From Myxococcus xanthus (lineage in GTDB: Bacteria > Myxococcota > Myxococcia > Myxococcales > Myxococcaceae): 64,000 nt of DNA. This document shows, in pieces, positions 1 through 9,865 of this stretch. The DNA lies in assembly GCF_900106535.1 (NCBI RefSeq), contig NZ_FNOH01000012.1, forward strand, positions 215,658 through 279,657, given 5' to 3'. The notes under the pieces are model-generated. The model was not told the origin of the DNA and made no database searches. It was given only the letters and a program-made list of their open reading frames with translations. The position numbers and the translations under genes were made by a program. Numbering within the stretch: the stretch's first letter is position 1; every line of letters begins with the position of its first letter.

Positions 1-39
1 AAAAGAAAGAGGCCGGGTTCCCTCGGGGAGCCCGACCTC
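1..39 (-). terminator. Rho-independent terminator for the 48-residue gene
   Basis: Read on the minus strand, 39 to 9 forms a near-perfect hairpin: the arm GAGGTCGGGCTCCC pairs with GGGAACCCGGCCTC with two G-U pairs. It is followed at 8 to 1 by the U-rich run TTTCTTTT. It lies 38 bases after the stop codon of the small minus-strand gene at 78-224 and faces the right way to end that transcript. Confidence 0.8.
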
Positions 40-77
40 TGGCCTGCCATGCCACGTCGATGGACGGGCGAAAGGCG

Positions 78-224
78 TCAGAGTCCGGGCCATCTACCGC
101 CAATGGGTAGACCAGGCAGCACGGGAGCGGGCAGCAGGGCGACGGGCGCGAGCACGCCGATGCCGATGACAGTGTCGTTCAAGGTGTCGGGATTCATCGG
201 GCTCGTCAGGTTCGTCGTCTGCAT
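78..224 (-). CDS. 48-residue hydrophobic peptide of unknown function
   Basis: This small gene starts at ATG 224 and stops at TGA 80-78. A consensus AAGGAG ribosome-binding site lies 7 bases upstream (237-232). The product begins MQTTNLTSPMNPDTLND, has no basic residue before Arg44, and continues with a Val/Leu/Ala/Pro-rich stretch (VIGIGVLAPVALLPAPVLP) ending in Gly-Gly-Arg-Trp-Pro-Gly-Leu. It has no lipobox and no classical signal peptide with a basic N-terminus. The gene stands alone, with a strong terminator close behind and a small hairpin (252-266) in its leader region. I recognise no family. A small membrane peptide or a processed peptide precursor are both possible. The reading frame is short, so the case rests on the site spacing and terminator. 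Confidence 0.6.
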   Translation of the reverse strand: MQTTNLTSPMNPDTLNDTVIGIGVLAPVALLPAPVLPGLPIGGRWPGL

Positions 225-379
225 GTCACCGCTCCTTTCTGTGAAAAATGACGCGCTGGAAGCGCGGGGCCTGACACGGCACCACGCCTGTCACCGGCCC
301 GGCCAGCGGATGGGGTAAGAAGGCCCTGGAGCCTGCGCCGCCTCCCCCAGGCCGAGGTCACCCGGGCGGCGTCCCCTCG

Positions 380-1741
380 ATGAAGACCGTTCCCTGCCTG
401 CTCGCATGGTCCGCGATGTTGTTCCTGTCCGGGTGTGCGGACACCGGCGATGACTGCGACCTCGTCCCGCTGCCAGGAGGCCTGGGACAGCTCCCGCCCC
501 TGCTGTCGCTGGAGCTCCCGGCGGAGCTCCATGTCCAGCCGAGCCTGAACTCCACCTGTGAGGGCCTCGATACTTCCCAGGTCCCCGACAGCATCACGGC
601 GGAGGTGTTCGACCCGAACAACCACGCCGTGGCCTCGGAGGCGTCCCTCACCGGCAATGGACAGGCGGCCACCGTCCGCTTCACCCCGACGACCACCGGA
701 CGCCACCACGTCCGCGTCGCCTTCGCCCCGGTGGGCAGCCTCCAGCAGTTCGGCGCCTACGTGTCACGCGCGTGGACCGGAGGAGAGCCGACAGTGCTCC
801 CGCTGCCCCGCTGCACGCAACTGGACCGCACCACGCATGGCACCTGGCTGTGTGACGGTGTGGCGGTGCACACGGCGAACGGAACCCAGACGCCACTCGG
901 CGGCGTCTCCGGCATGCCCGACGTGGCCGTCGCGGGAGATGTCGTCTGGGTCGTGGGCGAGGACCGGGTGCGCCGCTTCGTCGACACGGGCTCGGAACTC
1001 GAACTCACCGGCTCGCTCCTGCTCAACCAGCGCGACACCATGAAGGTCATCCAGAACCGGCTCGCCACCGCGGATGAGCTGTGGGTGCTCGACTCGGAGC
1101 GCCTGCACCGCTTTGCCTTCACCTCAGAAGGTGTCGTCGTTGGTGCCACCCCCACTCCGTGGGGACGGGCCAACCAGTTGCCCTTCGGCGTCGACATGGT
1201 GCTGGGCCTGCTCGTGCGTCTGGGCCCCGACACGGTCAGCGTCATCCAGGTGACGCAGGAACCCGACAGCCGCGCGTGCACGTTCCGGTTGGGCCCGAGC
1301 GGGGCCTTCGTCGCCTCGGAGGCGCCGTGTCAGCGCCTGCCGGGCGTGCCAGCGGGCATCGAGGCTGGCGCGGTGTGGACCCGCGTGGACACCCTGCTCC
1401 CGCCGCAGCCAGGACAGACGCTGTACCGGTGGGCCGCGGTGGATGGCGCGCTGACCGAACGAGGCACCCTGGTCGTGGACGCGCCGCTCGAGTTGGTGAG
1501 CGCGCCCCTCCGCCCCGGCTTCGCCATCCCCTTCATCCAGTGGCGGCAGTCACGCATCGGCTCCGCAGTGCCCGTGCCGCCCGAGTCACAGGGCCCGCTG
1601 GGACTGGAGCTGCTGCCGGGCAACGCGGACCTGTCTCCCGGACTGCGAACCCTCTCTCCGCGCTTCTACTGGGAGGCCGGCGGCGGGCAGGGCCTCGGCG
1701 GCACGCGGGTGTACGAACGGCGTGCGTCTTCGTTGAAATAA
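380..1741 (+). CDS. Exported lipoprotein, unknown function
   Basis: The 453-residue product starts with a lipoprotein signal peptide: Met-Lys, a hydrophobic core, and the lipobox LSGC with Cys at about residue 19. It should be processed by Lgt and LspA, both encoded at 8.5-11.1 kb. The rest is rich in Val, Gly and Asp-type beta-strand sequence. An early part resembles an Ig-like or filamin-like repeat (residues about 45-125), followed by a region with propeller-like strand repetition around VAVAGDVVWVVGEDRVRR. I see no catalytic motif. The gene is separate from its neighbours and has no clear upstream Shine-Dalgarno site. Membership in a specific family is not recognised; a surface or periplasmic structural protein is the most that can be inferred. 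Confidence 0.8.
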   Translation: MKTVPCLLAWSAMLFLSGCADTGDDCDLVPLPGGLGQLPPLLSLELPAELHVQPSLNSTCEGLDTSQVPDSITAEVFDPNNHAVASEASLTGNGQAATVRFTPTTTGRHHVRVAFAPVGSLQQFGAYVSRAWTGGEPTVLPLPRCTQLDRTTHGTWLCDGVAVHTANGTQTPLGGVSGMPDVAVAGDVVWVVGEDRVRRFVDTGSELELTGSLLLNQRDTMKVIQNRLATADELWVLDSERLHRFAFTSEGVVVGATPTPWGRANQLPFGVDMVLGLLVRLGPDTVSVIQVTQEPDSRACTFRLGPSGAFVASEAPCQRLPGVPAGIEAGAVWTRVDTLLPPQPGQTLYRWAAVDGALTERGTLVVDAPLELVSAPLRPGFAIPFIQWRQSRIGSAVPVPPESQGPLGLELLPGNADLSPGLRTLSPRFYWEAGGGQGLGGTRVYERRASSLK

Positions 1742-1882
1742 CGAGACGGTTGGGGCACACACGGAAGGAAAGCGCGAAATGTCGCCTGCCTGCCTCTCGC
1801 GATACCTGGCCTTCCGGGTGTAGAGAGGCCCGCGCGCCGCGGCACCACGCGCTCCACCCTACACGCCCGGAGGTGAGCCCCC

Positions 1883-3208
<1,326 letters not shown>

Positions 3209-3252
3209 AGCGCCGGGGCCCGTGAGGCCGCGGCTTCGCGGGAGACACGGCC

Positions 3253-4167
3253 ATGCTTCACCTGACCCCACGGCGCACCCTCGACCTGGAGGCGCCCGCC
3301 GCGCCAGGACGTCCGTCTCACGTCACCGCCTCGATCGGACTGGTCCGCTCGGGCGACTGGCTCTACACCGTCGCGGATGAGCCGCTGCACCTGGCCGCGT
3401 TCCCCCTGTCGAGGGCAAGTCCCGGTCATGGCGTGGTGCTCTTCGCGAACCACCAGCCCGAAGCGCCCGTCTCCCTCAAGTCGTCGCAGCCCGACCTGGA
3501 GGTGCCCTGCCTGCTGGCGCCCCAGGGCAGCTCGCCCCACGGTTCGCTGCTGATGCTGCCGTCGGGCATCTCCGCGGGCAGGCAGCGCGGCGCGCTGGTC
3601 GCCCTGGGCGCGGACGGCACCCTGGCGGGAGATGCCCGGGCCGTGGACGTCACGGCGCTGTACACCCAGATCAGCCGGGAGTTCGGACCGCTCCGCATCG
3701 CCGGGGCGGCGATGTCGGGCGGACTGATGCGGTTGCTCCAGCGCGGCAGCGGCGAGCCCGGCACCGACGCCCTCGTGGACCTGGACGCGGAGCGGGTACT
3801 GCGCGGACTGGAAGCCGGCGCGCTGGGCCCGGACGTAGTGCGCATGACGCGCCGATGGGAGCTGGGACAGGCCGGAGGCATGCGGCTGTCCTTCACGGCG
3901 GCGTCGCCGCTTCCTGGCGGGCGGATGGTCTTCACCGCGACCGCGGGGAGCACCGGCCCGACGGCAACCGTGAGCGGCTCCGTCGTGGGCGTGCTGGCGC
4001 CGGATGGCTCGCCGCAGTTCCTCGACGCGCTGGAGGGCCACGTGACAGTGACAGGCGTGGATGCCCGGGTGGAACAGGGGCGCGTGCGGCTGCTCCTGGC
4101 GGCCCTCTCCGAAGATGGGGCGGGCCCCGCGAACCTGCTGGAAGCGACGCTGGACGTCCCGGCGTAG
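3253..4167 (+). CDS. DUF6929-like protein, unknown function
   Basis: The 304-residue protein has no signal peptide. Its pattern of beta strands, each ending in short turns (for example SGDWLYTVADEPLHLAAF, then HGSLLMLPSGI), suggests a beta-propeller. It resembles, as far as I can judge by eye, the uncharacterised DUF6929 family; that assignment is tentative. The start ATG follows GGGAGAC at a good distance. It lies 44 bases behind mgtE on the same strand and could be co-transcribed with it, but no functional link is known. It converges with the TPR lipoprotein gene 20 bases downstream. No catalytic residues can be proposed. Confidence 0.75.
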   Translation: MLHLTPRRTLDLEAPAAPGRPSHVTASIGLVRSGDWLYTVADEPLHLAAFPLSRASPGHGVVLFANHQPEAPVSLKSSQPDLEVPCLLAPQGSSPHGSLLMLPSGISAGRQRGALVALGADGTLAGDARAVDVTALYTQISREFGPLRIAGAAMSGGLMRLLQRGSGEPGTDALVDLDAERVLRGLEAGALGPDVVRMTRRWELGQAGGMRLSFTAASPLPGGRMVFTATAGSTGPTATVSGSVVGVLAPDGSPQFLDALEGHVTVTGVDARVEQGRVRLLLAALSEDGAGPANLLEATLDVPA

Positions 4168-4187
4168 GGCGGCGCGTCCGCCCCGCG

Positions 4188-5093
4188 TCAGTCGTGCTCG
4201 TGCGCGGCTTCCTCGGGGCGGCCACCGACGGCTTCCAGCGACGTACGCGCCGGGCGGACGCGGTCGAAGGCCACCTCGCGCTGCCCCACGCCCGCGGCCG
4301 TGGTGTTGGCGATGCGCCGACGCGCCCTCGCGATGTAGTCCTGCACCAGCGCGGGGTCAGGGTGTGTCTTCAGCGCATCCACCCACGTCTCGATGGCCTT
4401 CTCGTTCTCTCCGGCGTCGGCGCGCAGCTTGCCCATCTCGAAGAGGGCGTGCGGCGCCAGCTCGGAGTCCGGGAAGCGCGTGCGCAGGTCCGCGAAGGTG
4501 CGGGAGGCCTCCTGGCGGCGGCCCTCCATCATCGCGATGGCCTGGGCTTGGAGGTACAGGGCGTCATCCACGTAGGCGCTCGTGGGGAAGCGCTCCATGA
4601 CTCGGCGGGTCTCCAGCTCGCACTGCTGATAGTCGCCCAACTCGAAGTAGAGCTTGGTGACCAGGTAGTGCAGCTCCGCGCCCTGCGGCGGATTGAGCTT
4701 GAGGGCCGCAGTGAGCTGGTCGATGGCGCCGCGCAGGTCGCGGTAATGCACGCGCAGCAGGTCCGCCAGGATGATGCGGGACTCGAGCGCCTCCGGCGAC
4801 TCGGGGCACTGCTGGATGAGCTCGCGGTAGACGCCCACCGCCTCCTTCACCTTGCGCTGCTCCAGCCAGTAGACATCCGCGGCCCCCTTGAGGGCGCGCG
4901 CGCGGAGCACCAGCGCCTCCGGTGAGGAGTCGTGGCGAAGCGCGTCGAAGGCCTTGCGGTACTCGACGAGCGCCTCGTCGGGCCGCTTCTCGAAGGTGGC
5001 GTCACGGGCCCGCTGGAGATGGTCCACGGGCTTGTCCCGGCACGCCGTGGCGGCCAGGGACAGCACGGCGAGCGCGAGCCGCAAGGACTTCAT
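4188..5093 (-). CDS. TPR-repeat lipoprotein
   Basis: The 301-residue product begins MKSLRLALAVLSLAATAC, a lipoprotein signal with Cys at residue 18. The mature part is helical with several tetratricopeptide-like units (for example the unit around ALVEYRKAFDALRH, then KEAVGVYRELIQQCPESPEAL, and ERFPTSAYVDDALYLQAQAIA), like the outer-membrane assembly protein BamD or the cell-division coordinator family. Such proteins usually act as periplasmic scaffolds. The ATG at 5093 overlaps the stop of the upstream gene by one base (TGATG), so the two are translationally coupled; an in-frame upstream start at 5126 would lose the signal peptide position. A specific role is not evident. Confidence 0.85.
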   Translation of the reverse strand: MKSLRLALAVLSLAATACRDKPVDHLQRARDATFEKRPDEALVEYRKAFDALRHDSSPEALVLRARALKGAADVYWLEQRKVKEAVGVYRELIQQCPESPEALESRIILADLLRVHYRDLRGAIDQLTAALKLNPPQGAELHYLVTKLYFELGDYQQCELETRRVMERFPTSAYVDDALYLQAQAIAMMEGRRQEASRTFADLRTRFPDSELAPHALFEMGKLRADAGENEKAIETWVDALKTHPDPALVQDYIARARRRIANTTAAGVGQREVAFDRVRPARTSLEAVGGRPEEAAHEHD

Positions 5094-5383
5094 CAGTCGC
5101 AGGCCTCCGGCGTCACGGTGACGCACTTCGTGTCCTGACAGCGGACGCAGACTTCCACTGGCGAGACGTCGGTGACGCAGACGTTGACCCGCGAGGTGCG
5201 CGGGCAGTCCTCGGACGTGACGCAGCGGTAGGGCTCCCCGCCATCACGCGTGATGGCGCTGGCCGTCGAGCCACAGACTTCCAAGTCGTTGCATCCGAAG
5301 AGGCCCACCGCGATGGCGGCGAACGCTCCGCACAAGGCGCGTCTCACGGCGGCGGTTGTACCCGGATTCGCCCGCGTCGTCAC
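5093..5383 (-). CDS. Small Cys-rich lipoprotein
   Basis: The 96-residue protein has a long basic N-terminus (Met-Thr-Thr-Arg ... Arg-Arg), a hydrophobic core and a lipobox ending GLFGC at about residue 31. The mature part of about 65 residues holds seven further cysteines (including CGS, CVTSEDC, CVTDV, CVRCQDTKC), typical of disulfide-stabilised secreted modules found in myxobacterial surface proteins. Its stop overlaps the ATG of the TPR lipoprotein gene by one base, so both probably form a two-gene operon and may act together in the envelope. No family is recognised. Confidence 0.75.
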   Translation of the reverse strand: MTTRANPGTTAAVRRALCGAFAAIAVGLFGCNDLEVCGSTASAITRDGGEPYRCVTSEDCPRTSRVNVCVTDVSPVEVCVRCQDTKCVTVTPEACD

Positions 5384-5560
5384 TGACGCCCCGCTCGCTC
5401 GCCTGGCGCCAGGAGCCGCGTTCGCGATTTTGGGACAGGGATGTCGGGTGTGTCATGGAGCACCCGGTGTCAGGGCCGTTCTGGGCGCTCGCGTCAAGGC
5501 ACCGCCGGGGAGATGGCGGCGAAGGCCGCGACAAGGACATGCTGAGCGCCAACGACACGC

Positions 5561-6388
5561 ATGAGCCTTCCATCCCATCCAAGAGCCGTCATCACGGGTG
5601 CAGGCAGCGGCCTGGGCCGCGCGCTCTGCGAGGAGCTCGCACGCAGACGGGCCCGCGTGCTCGTCACCGACATCAACGCCGCCTCCGCCGAGGAGACAGC
5701 GCTGCGCGTCACCCGCGCGGGAGGCGAAGCGCACGTCCATGTCTGTGATGTCACCGAGCCGGCCCAGGTCGAAGCCATGGCCGACGCCGCGGAGCAGGCC
5801 CTGGGCGGCGTGGACCTGCTGGTCAACAACGCGGGCGTCGTCAGCGCGGGCCCAGTGGGCGAGCTGTCACTCTCCGAATGGAAGCGCGTGCTGGACATCA
5901 ACCTGTGGGGCGTCATCCACGGCTGCCATGTCTTCGTCCCCCGGATGCGCAGGCAGGGGTCCGGCCACATCCTCAACATCGCCTCGGCGGCGGGACTCGT
6001 GTACGTGCCCGACCTGGCGGCCTACAACGTGTCCAAGGCGGGCGTGATCGCGCTCTCCGAAACACTCCACGCCGAACTGAAGGCCACCGGCATCGGCGTC
6101 ACCGTGGCGTGCCCCAGCTTCTTCCGCACCCGAATCGCCAGCACGGGCCACTACACCAAGGACACGCTTCGAACCCTCGCCGGCTTGATGCTGGATGAAG
6201 CCCGCCTGGGCCCGGAGGTCGTCGCGCGCAGGCTCCTGAAGGCCGTGGACGCGCGAAGCCTCTACACCGTCCCCATGGCGGATGCGCGCTGGGGCTGGCG
6301 CCTGCGCCGCATGGCCCCCAGCCTCTTCCTCCGCGCCGTCGCCGCGATGAACCCCTCCGCTCGCGCGTGGCTTCTGCGACGACGCTGA
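5561..6388 (+). CDS. Short-chain dehydrogenase/reductase
   Basis: This 275-residue NAD(P)-dependent oxidoreductase has the classical SDR Rossmann fold. The cofactor motif is TGAGSGLGRA (TGxxxGxG) near residue 13, the structural NNAG occurs at about 90, and the catalytic Ser-Tyr-Lys triad is visible: Ser in IASAAGLVY and YNVSK at about 155. An Asp after the second strand (VTDINA) favours NAD over NADP in classical SDRs. The substrate cannot be read from the sequence; the C-terminal extension (about 230-275) with basic residues resembles ketoreductase-like members acting on lipids. The gene is divergent from the Cys-rich lipoprotein and stands alone. Confidence 0.9.
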   Translation: MSLPSHPRAVITGAGSGLGRALCEELARRRARVLVTDINAASAEETALRVTRAGGEAHVHVCDVTEPAQVEAMADAAEQALGGVDLLVNNAGVVSAGPVGELSLSEWKRVLDINLWGVIHGCHVFVPRMRRQGSGHILNIASAAGLVYVPDLAAYNVSKAGVIALSETLHAELKATGIGVTVACPSFFRTRIASTGHYTKDTLRTLAGLMLDEARLGPEVVARRLLKAVDARSLYTVPMADARWGWRLRRMAPSLFLRAVAAMNPSARAWLLRRR

Positions 6389-6597
6389 GCCCCTTCAAGG
6401 CGCTGGCCGACAGAGGCCGCGCTCGATGAGGCTCGACGGCAGCATCCCATCCTCGCCCGGCTTGAAGATGGGCTGCATTTTCGCCACGCCCTTTCGTCGC
6501 TGTTCGTCCTGTCGCTGCGCCTGCGCGGTGCCGCGAGGTGGAGATGTCCCGCCGCCAGTCGCAGCGCTTCCGCGAAAGGCTCAGCGTCTGAGCGCCG

Positions 6598-6984
6598 TCA
6601 GTTGTTGCCGCGCGGCGCCTTGCCGGAGGTGAGCACCGCCTTGTCCACCGAGGCGACACCACTGCCGCGCCGCTTGAGCTGACGCGCGCGGTCCTCCTGC
6701 TTCTTGTAGTGCTTCATCATCGCGATCATGTGTGGGTCGGACGTCTCGCAGTGCAGCTGCGTCACTTGCTGGTGGCGGCGACCAAGCTCCTGCCACGTCT
6801 GGAGCATGGCCTGGTTGCCCAGGAGCCGCTCCTCGACGGAGTCGAGCACCGCGTCCATCGCCTCGCCTTCGGCCTCCAGCGCCGCGAGACGCTCCTGAGC
6901 CTCCTGAGAGGGCGACATGCACCCCGTGCCCAGGGAGAGTCCCATCACCATGGAAAGCCCGAGCCACCTCCGCCGAATCCCCAC
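6598..6984 (-). CDS. Small helical lipoprotein, unknown function
   Basis: The 128-residue product begins with a basic region, a hydrophobic core and a lipobox ending GTGC with Cys at residue 22. The mature part is predicted almost wholly alpha-helical (QEAQERLAALEAEGEAMDAV, then LQTWQELGRRHQQVTQLH), suggesting a coiled coil of a periplasmic tether or chaperone. Translation starts at GTG 6984; GGAGG lies 5 to 6 bases upstream. A small dyad (GCTCAG/CTGAGC, 6579-6593) just after the stop could help end the transcript. I do not recognise the family. Confidence 0.75.
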   Translation of the reverse strand: MGIRRRWLGLSMVMGLSLGTGCMSPSQEAQERLAALEAEGEAMDAVLDSVEERLLGNQAMLQTWQELGRRHQQVTQLHCETSDPHMIAMMKHYKKQEDRARQLKRRGSGVASVDKAVLTSGKAPRGNN

Positions 6985-7214
6985 GTCGCCTCCCGCAGTG
7001 TCTCGCGCCGCCCACCGGCCGCTTACGCGAAACGCAAGCTAGGGAGGCACCCCCGGGGCGACAACCCGCCCAAGCAGCAGAGGCAGTCGTTCTTTCAGCA
7101 GGCGACGATTCCCGACACTGGTGGCGCGGGGGGCAGGTCGGCGGCGGAAGGGGATGCGCGCACACCTGCGTCCAGCCAACGACGTGCGGCCGCCCGCGCA
7201 CTGTCCGGTGACGT

Positions 7215-8432
7215 CTACTTCGGCACGGCCTTGAGCGATGCCTTGCCGTCCTTGATGACGACCTTGAACTCCACCGCCTTCGCGTTGTGCTGCTTGAGCA
7301 GCTCCGGCACCTGCTTGCGCAACGTGGCCGCCACCGACTCGTAGGACAGCTTCGACGTGTCCTCCTGGCAGCGGCGCTTCGCGGTGACGTACGCGTCGTA
7401 GACGGCACGCAGCTTGTCATCCGCCAACCCGCCTCCGCCGCTCGCCGAGGGGGGCCGGGATGCGGCAGAGGAAGGCGGCATCGAAGCGGGCCGCGACGGC
7501 GGAGGGATGTTGCCGGCCGTGCCCGTGCCGGGCGCCCTCGGCGGGGGAGCCATGCTCCCGGCGCCGGTGGCCACGGGCCGCGACGGAGGCGGCGTGCTGC
7601 TCGCGCCGACGGCAGAAGTCCTCGACGGAGGCGGCGTGCTGGCCACGGCGCCCGGTGCCTTCGCCGCCATGCCCGGCGGCGCCACCGACGTGCCGTGCGC
7701 AGGCGTGCCACCCGCCGCGGGCGTCACAGTGGGCTGCCCGCGCGGAGGTGTCCCCGCCACGGGCGCCACGGAGGGAATGCCTGTCAGCGGCGCAACGGCG
7801 GGGGCGCCTCGCAGCGGCGTGCTTCCCACCGCGGGCGTGAGGGGCGCAATGGCGGGCGTCAGCGGCGCGACCGCAGGCGGGCCCTTCGACGGCGCTCCAC
7901 CCGTGGCTTGGAGAAAGCTGGCGGCCACCTGCGGCTCGTTGACGGGACGGGGGCGGATCAACTCCTCCACCTCCTCGAAGTCCATGTCGGAGATGTCCTC
8001 CGGCAACTCGACCACGCCCTTCTGCCCCGCCGTGCCCGTCGCGCCGGCCTTCCGGGTCTCCGCGCGGCGGCGCGCCTTGAAGACATCCCGGCGATAGGTG
8101 CCCGCTTCGATTTCCTGGAGCGTGCGCATCCACAACCGTTCGTACGTGAGGAACTTGTTGTACAGGCCGGCGACGCGGAACTTGGCGGAGGTGCTGCGGA
8201 TGAACGCGCCCTTCAGCTTGTTCATCCGCTTCTTGAGGTCTTCGTGAGCGCGCGACGGCGCCTGACGCTCGTTGCCCAGGAAGTACTGTTCGTAGAGATT
8301 GCGAAGGACGGCGACCTCCGCCTCCAGGGCTTCGCACTCCTGGAGGACGGCCTCGCTGGAGCCGGGGTCGGCCGGGGTGGACCTGCCAGCGAAGCTCTTG
8401 GATGCGGACTGTCGGGCGTCGGGGGGCGGCAT
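7215..8432 (-). CDS. Coiled-coil protein with long Pro/Ala linker
   Basis: The 405-residue cytoplasmic-type protein has three parts. An N-terminal helical domain (about 25-140) contains coiled-coil stretches such as ECEALEAEVAVLRNLYEQYF and a basic segment (KKRMNKLKGAFIRS). A disordered linker of about 180 residues is built of Pro, Ala, Thr, Gly and Val with repeating TPPPSR-type elements. A C-terminal helical and beta domain (about 335-405) holds DKLRAVYDAYVTAKRRCQED and ends in a strand pair. Start ATG follows GAGGAG. Proteins of this architecture recur in myxobacteria without a known function; an adaptor role is a guess. It lies 41 bases downstream of lgt on the same strand, so it may be the last gene of that operon. 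Confidence 0.8.
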   Translation of the reverse strand: MPPPDARQSASKSFAGRSTPADPGSSEAVLQECEALEAEVAVLRNLYEQYFLGNERQAPSRAHEDLKKRMNKLKGAFIRSTSAKFRVAGLYNKFLTYERLWMRTLQEIEAGTYRRDVFKARRRAETRKAGATGTAGQKGVVELPEDISDMDFEEVEELIRPRPVNEPQVAASFLQATGGAPSKGPPAVAPLTPAIAPLTPAVGSTPLRGAPAVAPLTGIPSVAPVAGTPPRGQPTVTPAAGGTPAHGTSVAPPGMAAKAPGAVASTPPPSRTSAVGASSTPPPSRPVATGAGSMAPPPRAPGTGTAGNIPPPSRPASMPPSSAASRPPSASGGGGLADDKLRAVYDAYVTAKRRCQEDTSKLSYESVAATLRKQVPELLKQHNAKAVEFKVVIKDGKASLKAVPK

Positions 8433-8473
8433 GACTCCTCAGAGTGTCCCCAAGAGGCCCGCGCGATTCAACC

Positions 8474-9778
8474 TCACGCAGCCGAGGGGGTAGGCCCCAG
8501 GCTTTCCGCCTCGCTCTCCCGGCGGCGGCCCTTCTGGGCGAGCAGCACCGCGCCAAAGGTGAACATGCACAGGGAGATGAACTGGCTGGTGGAGACATTG
8601 TACCACGCCTCCAGCGGCACCGCCGCCGCCAGCTCCCCCGCCCCCAGCGACTGGAGCAGGCCGTGCAGGGTGCCGCGCTCCACGTCCCCACGGAACAGCT
8701 CCACCGTGCTCCTCAGCACCGCATAGGCCATCAGCCAGAACGCCAGGACGTGGCCATGGAAGCGGCGGTAGCGCCGGGCGTACAGCAGCCCCACGAAGAG
8801 CACCAGTTGCCCGACGGACTCGAAGAGCTGGGTGGGGTACACCCCCAGGGTGTAGCCCTGCTGCGCCACCCAATCCGAGATGCGTACCGCGCCAGGCGCG
8901 GCGTGGTGGAAGATTTCACCCGTAGCTTCCACGACGTACCGCGTGTCCTGGAGTTGGGATGAATACGCCAGGCTGGACGTGTTGCCCACCCCGCCCAGGA
9001 GGTCCTGCGCCACCCCGCTGCCGGGGAAGTGCACGGCGGTGGCGGCATGCGCGGGCGCCACGTCCCCCCAGCAGCAACCCGCGCTGAAGCAGCCCAGGCG
9101 GCCCAGGCACTGGCCCAACGACACGGTGGGGATGCACACGTCAGCGAGGCGCCAGAAATCCAGACCATGCATCCGCGCGAACACGAACGCGGCCACGGAC
9201 GCGCCAATCAGGCCGCCATAGAAGACGAGCCCTCCGCCCAGGGAGAACACCTGCGTCCAGTCACGGGCGTAGTCCTGCCAGTTCACGAGCACGAAGAGCA
9301 GCCGGCTCCCGCCGATACCGCCGAGCAGAATCCAGACCGTCATGTCCATGATTTGCTCGCGCTTCTTCGGCCCCTCCACGTCCACCCACGCCCCGTCCTT
9401 CAGCTCCAGCGTGCGCCATTCGTCCTGCGCCAGCCGGCCCGCCACCGTCACCGCGGTGATGAAGCCCAGGGCCAGCAGCAGGCCATAGGTGTGCACGGGG
9501 ATGCCCTCGCCCTTGGCACCCGGAAAGGCCCCGGGCGGCAGCGAGTACTGCAGGGCGAACCAGGCCAGCACCGCGCCCACGACGCCATACCCCGCGGCCC
9601 GCAGCAGCCGGTCTTGCGCGGACACTGGCACGCGCGTGCCCGTCCGGGCATCCAACTCACCCTCGGCGCTGCGCCAGCCATTGAAGACGACGTAGCCCAC
9701 CGTGCCCGCGGCCATCGCGTACAGCAGGAGCTGCGACCAGAGCGAAGTGAAGGTGAGGTGGACGAGGACGGGGAGCAT
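8474..9778 (-). CDS. lgt: Prolipoprotein diacylglyceryl transferase
   Basis: Lgt transfers diacylglycerol from phosphatidylglycerol to the lipobox cysteine of preprolipoproteins, the first step of lipoprotein maturation in the inner membrane. Family hallmarks are present: HTYGLLLALGF near residue 105, GGLVFYGGLIG (the HGGL region, with Tyr in place of His as in many members), GRLGCFSAGCCWGD (the GRxGN region with its Arg), and YPTQLFES. At 434 residues it is longer than the usual 260-300, with an extra N-terminal membrane region and a loop insert near 135-150. The next genes upstream, two lspA copies, perform the following step. A hairpin (9780-9802) sits directly before the start codon. Confidence 0.93.
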   Translation of the reverse strand: MLPVLVHLTFTSLWSQLLLYAMAAGTVGYVVFNGWRSAEGELDARTGTRVPVSAQDRLLRAAGYGVVGAVLAWFALQYSLPPGAFPGAKGEGIPVHTYGLLLALGFITAVTVAGRLAQDEWRTLELKDGAWVDVEGPKKREQIMDMTVWILLGGIGGSRLLFVLVNWQDYARDWTQVFSLGGGLVFYGGLIGASVAAFVFARMHGLDFWRLADVCIPTVSLGQCLGRLGCFSAGCCWGDVAPAHAATAVHFPGSGVAQDLLGGVGNTSSLAYSSQLQDTRYVVEATGEIFHHAAPGAVRISDWVAQQGYTLGVYPTQLFESVGQLVLFVGLLYARRYRRFHGHVLAFWLMAYAVLRSTVELFRGDVERGTLHGLLQSLGAGELAAAVPLEAWYNVSTSQFISLCMFTFGAVLLAQKGRRRESEAESLGPTPSAA

Positions 9779-9865
9779 GGCAACGAAGGCTACCCTCGTT
9801 GCGCGGGCGGGACGACACGCATGCGCGCATCCGGGCCGCCTGGCTGCTCGGCCCGATGCGGCGGC

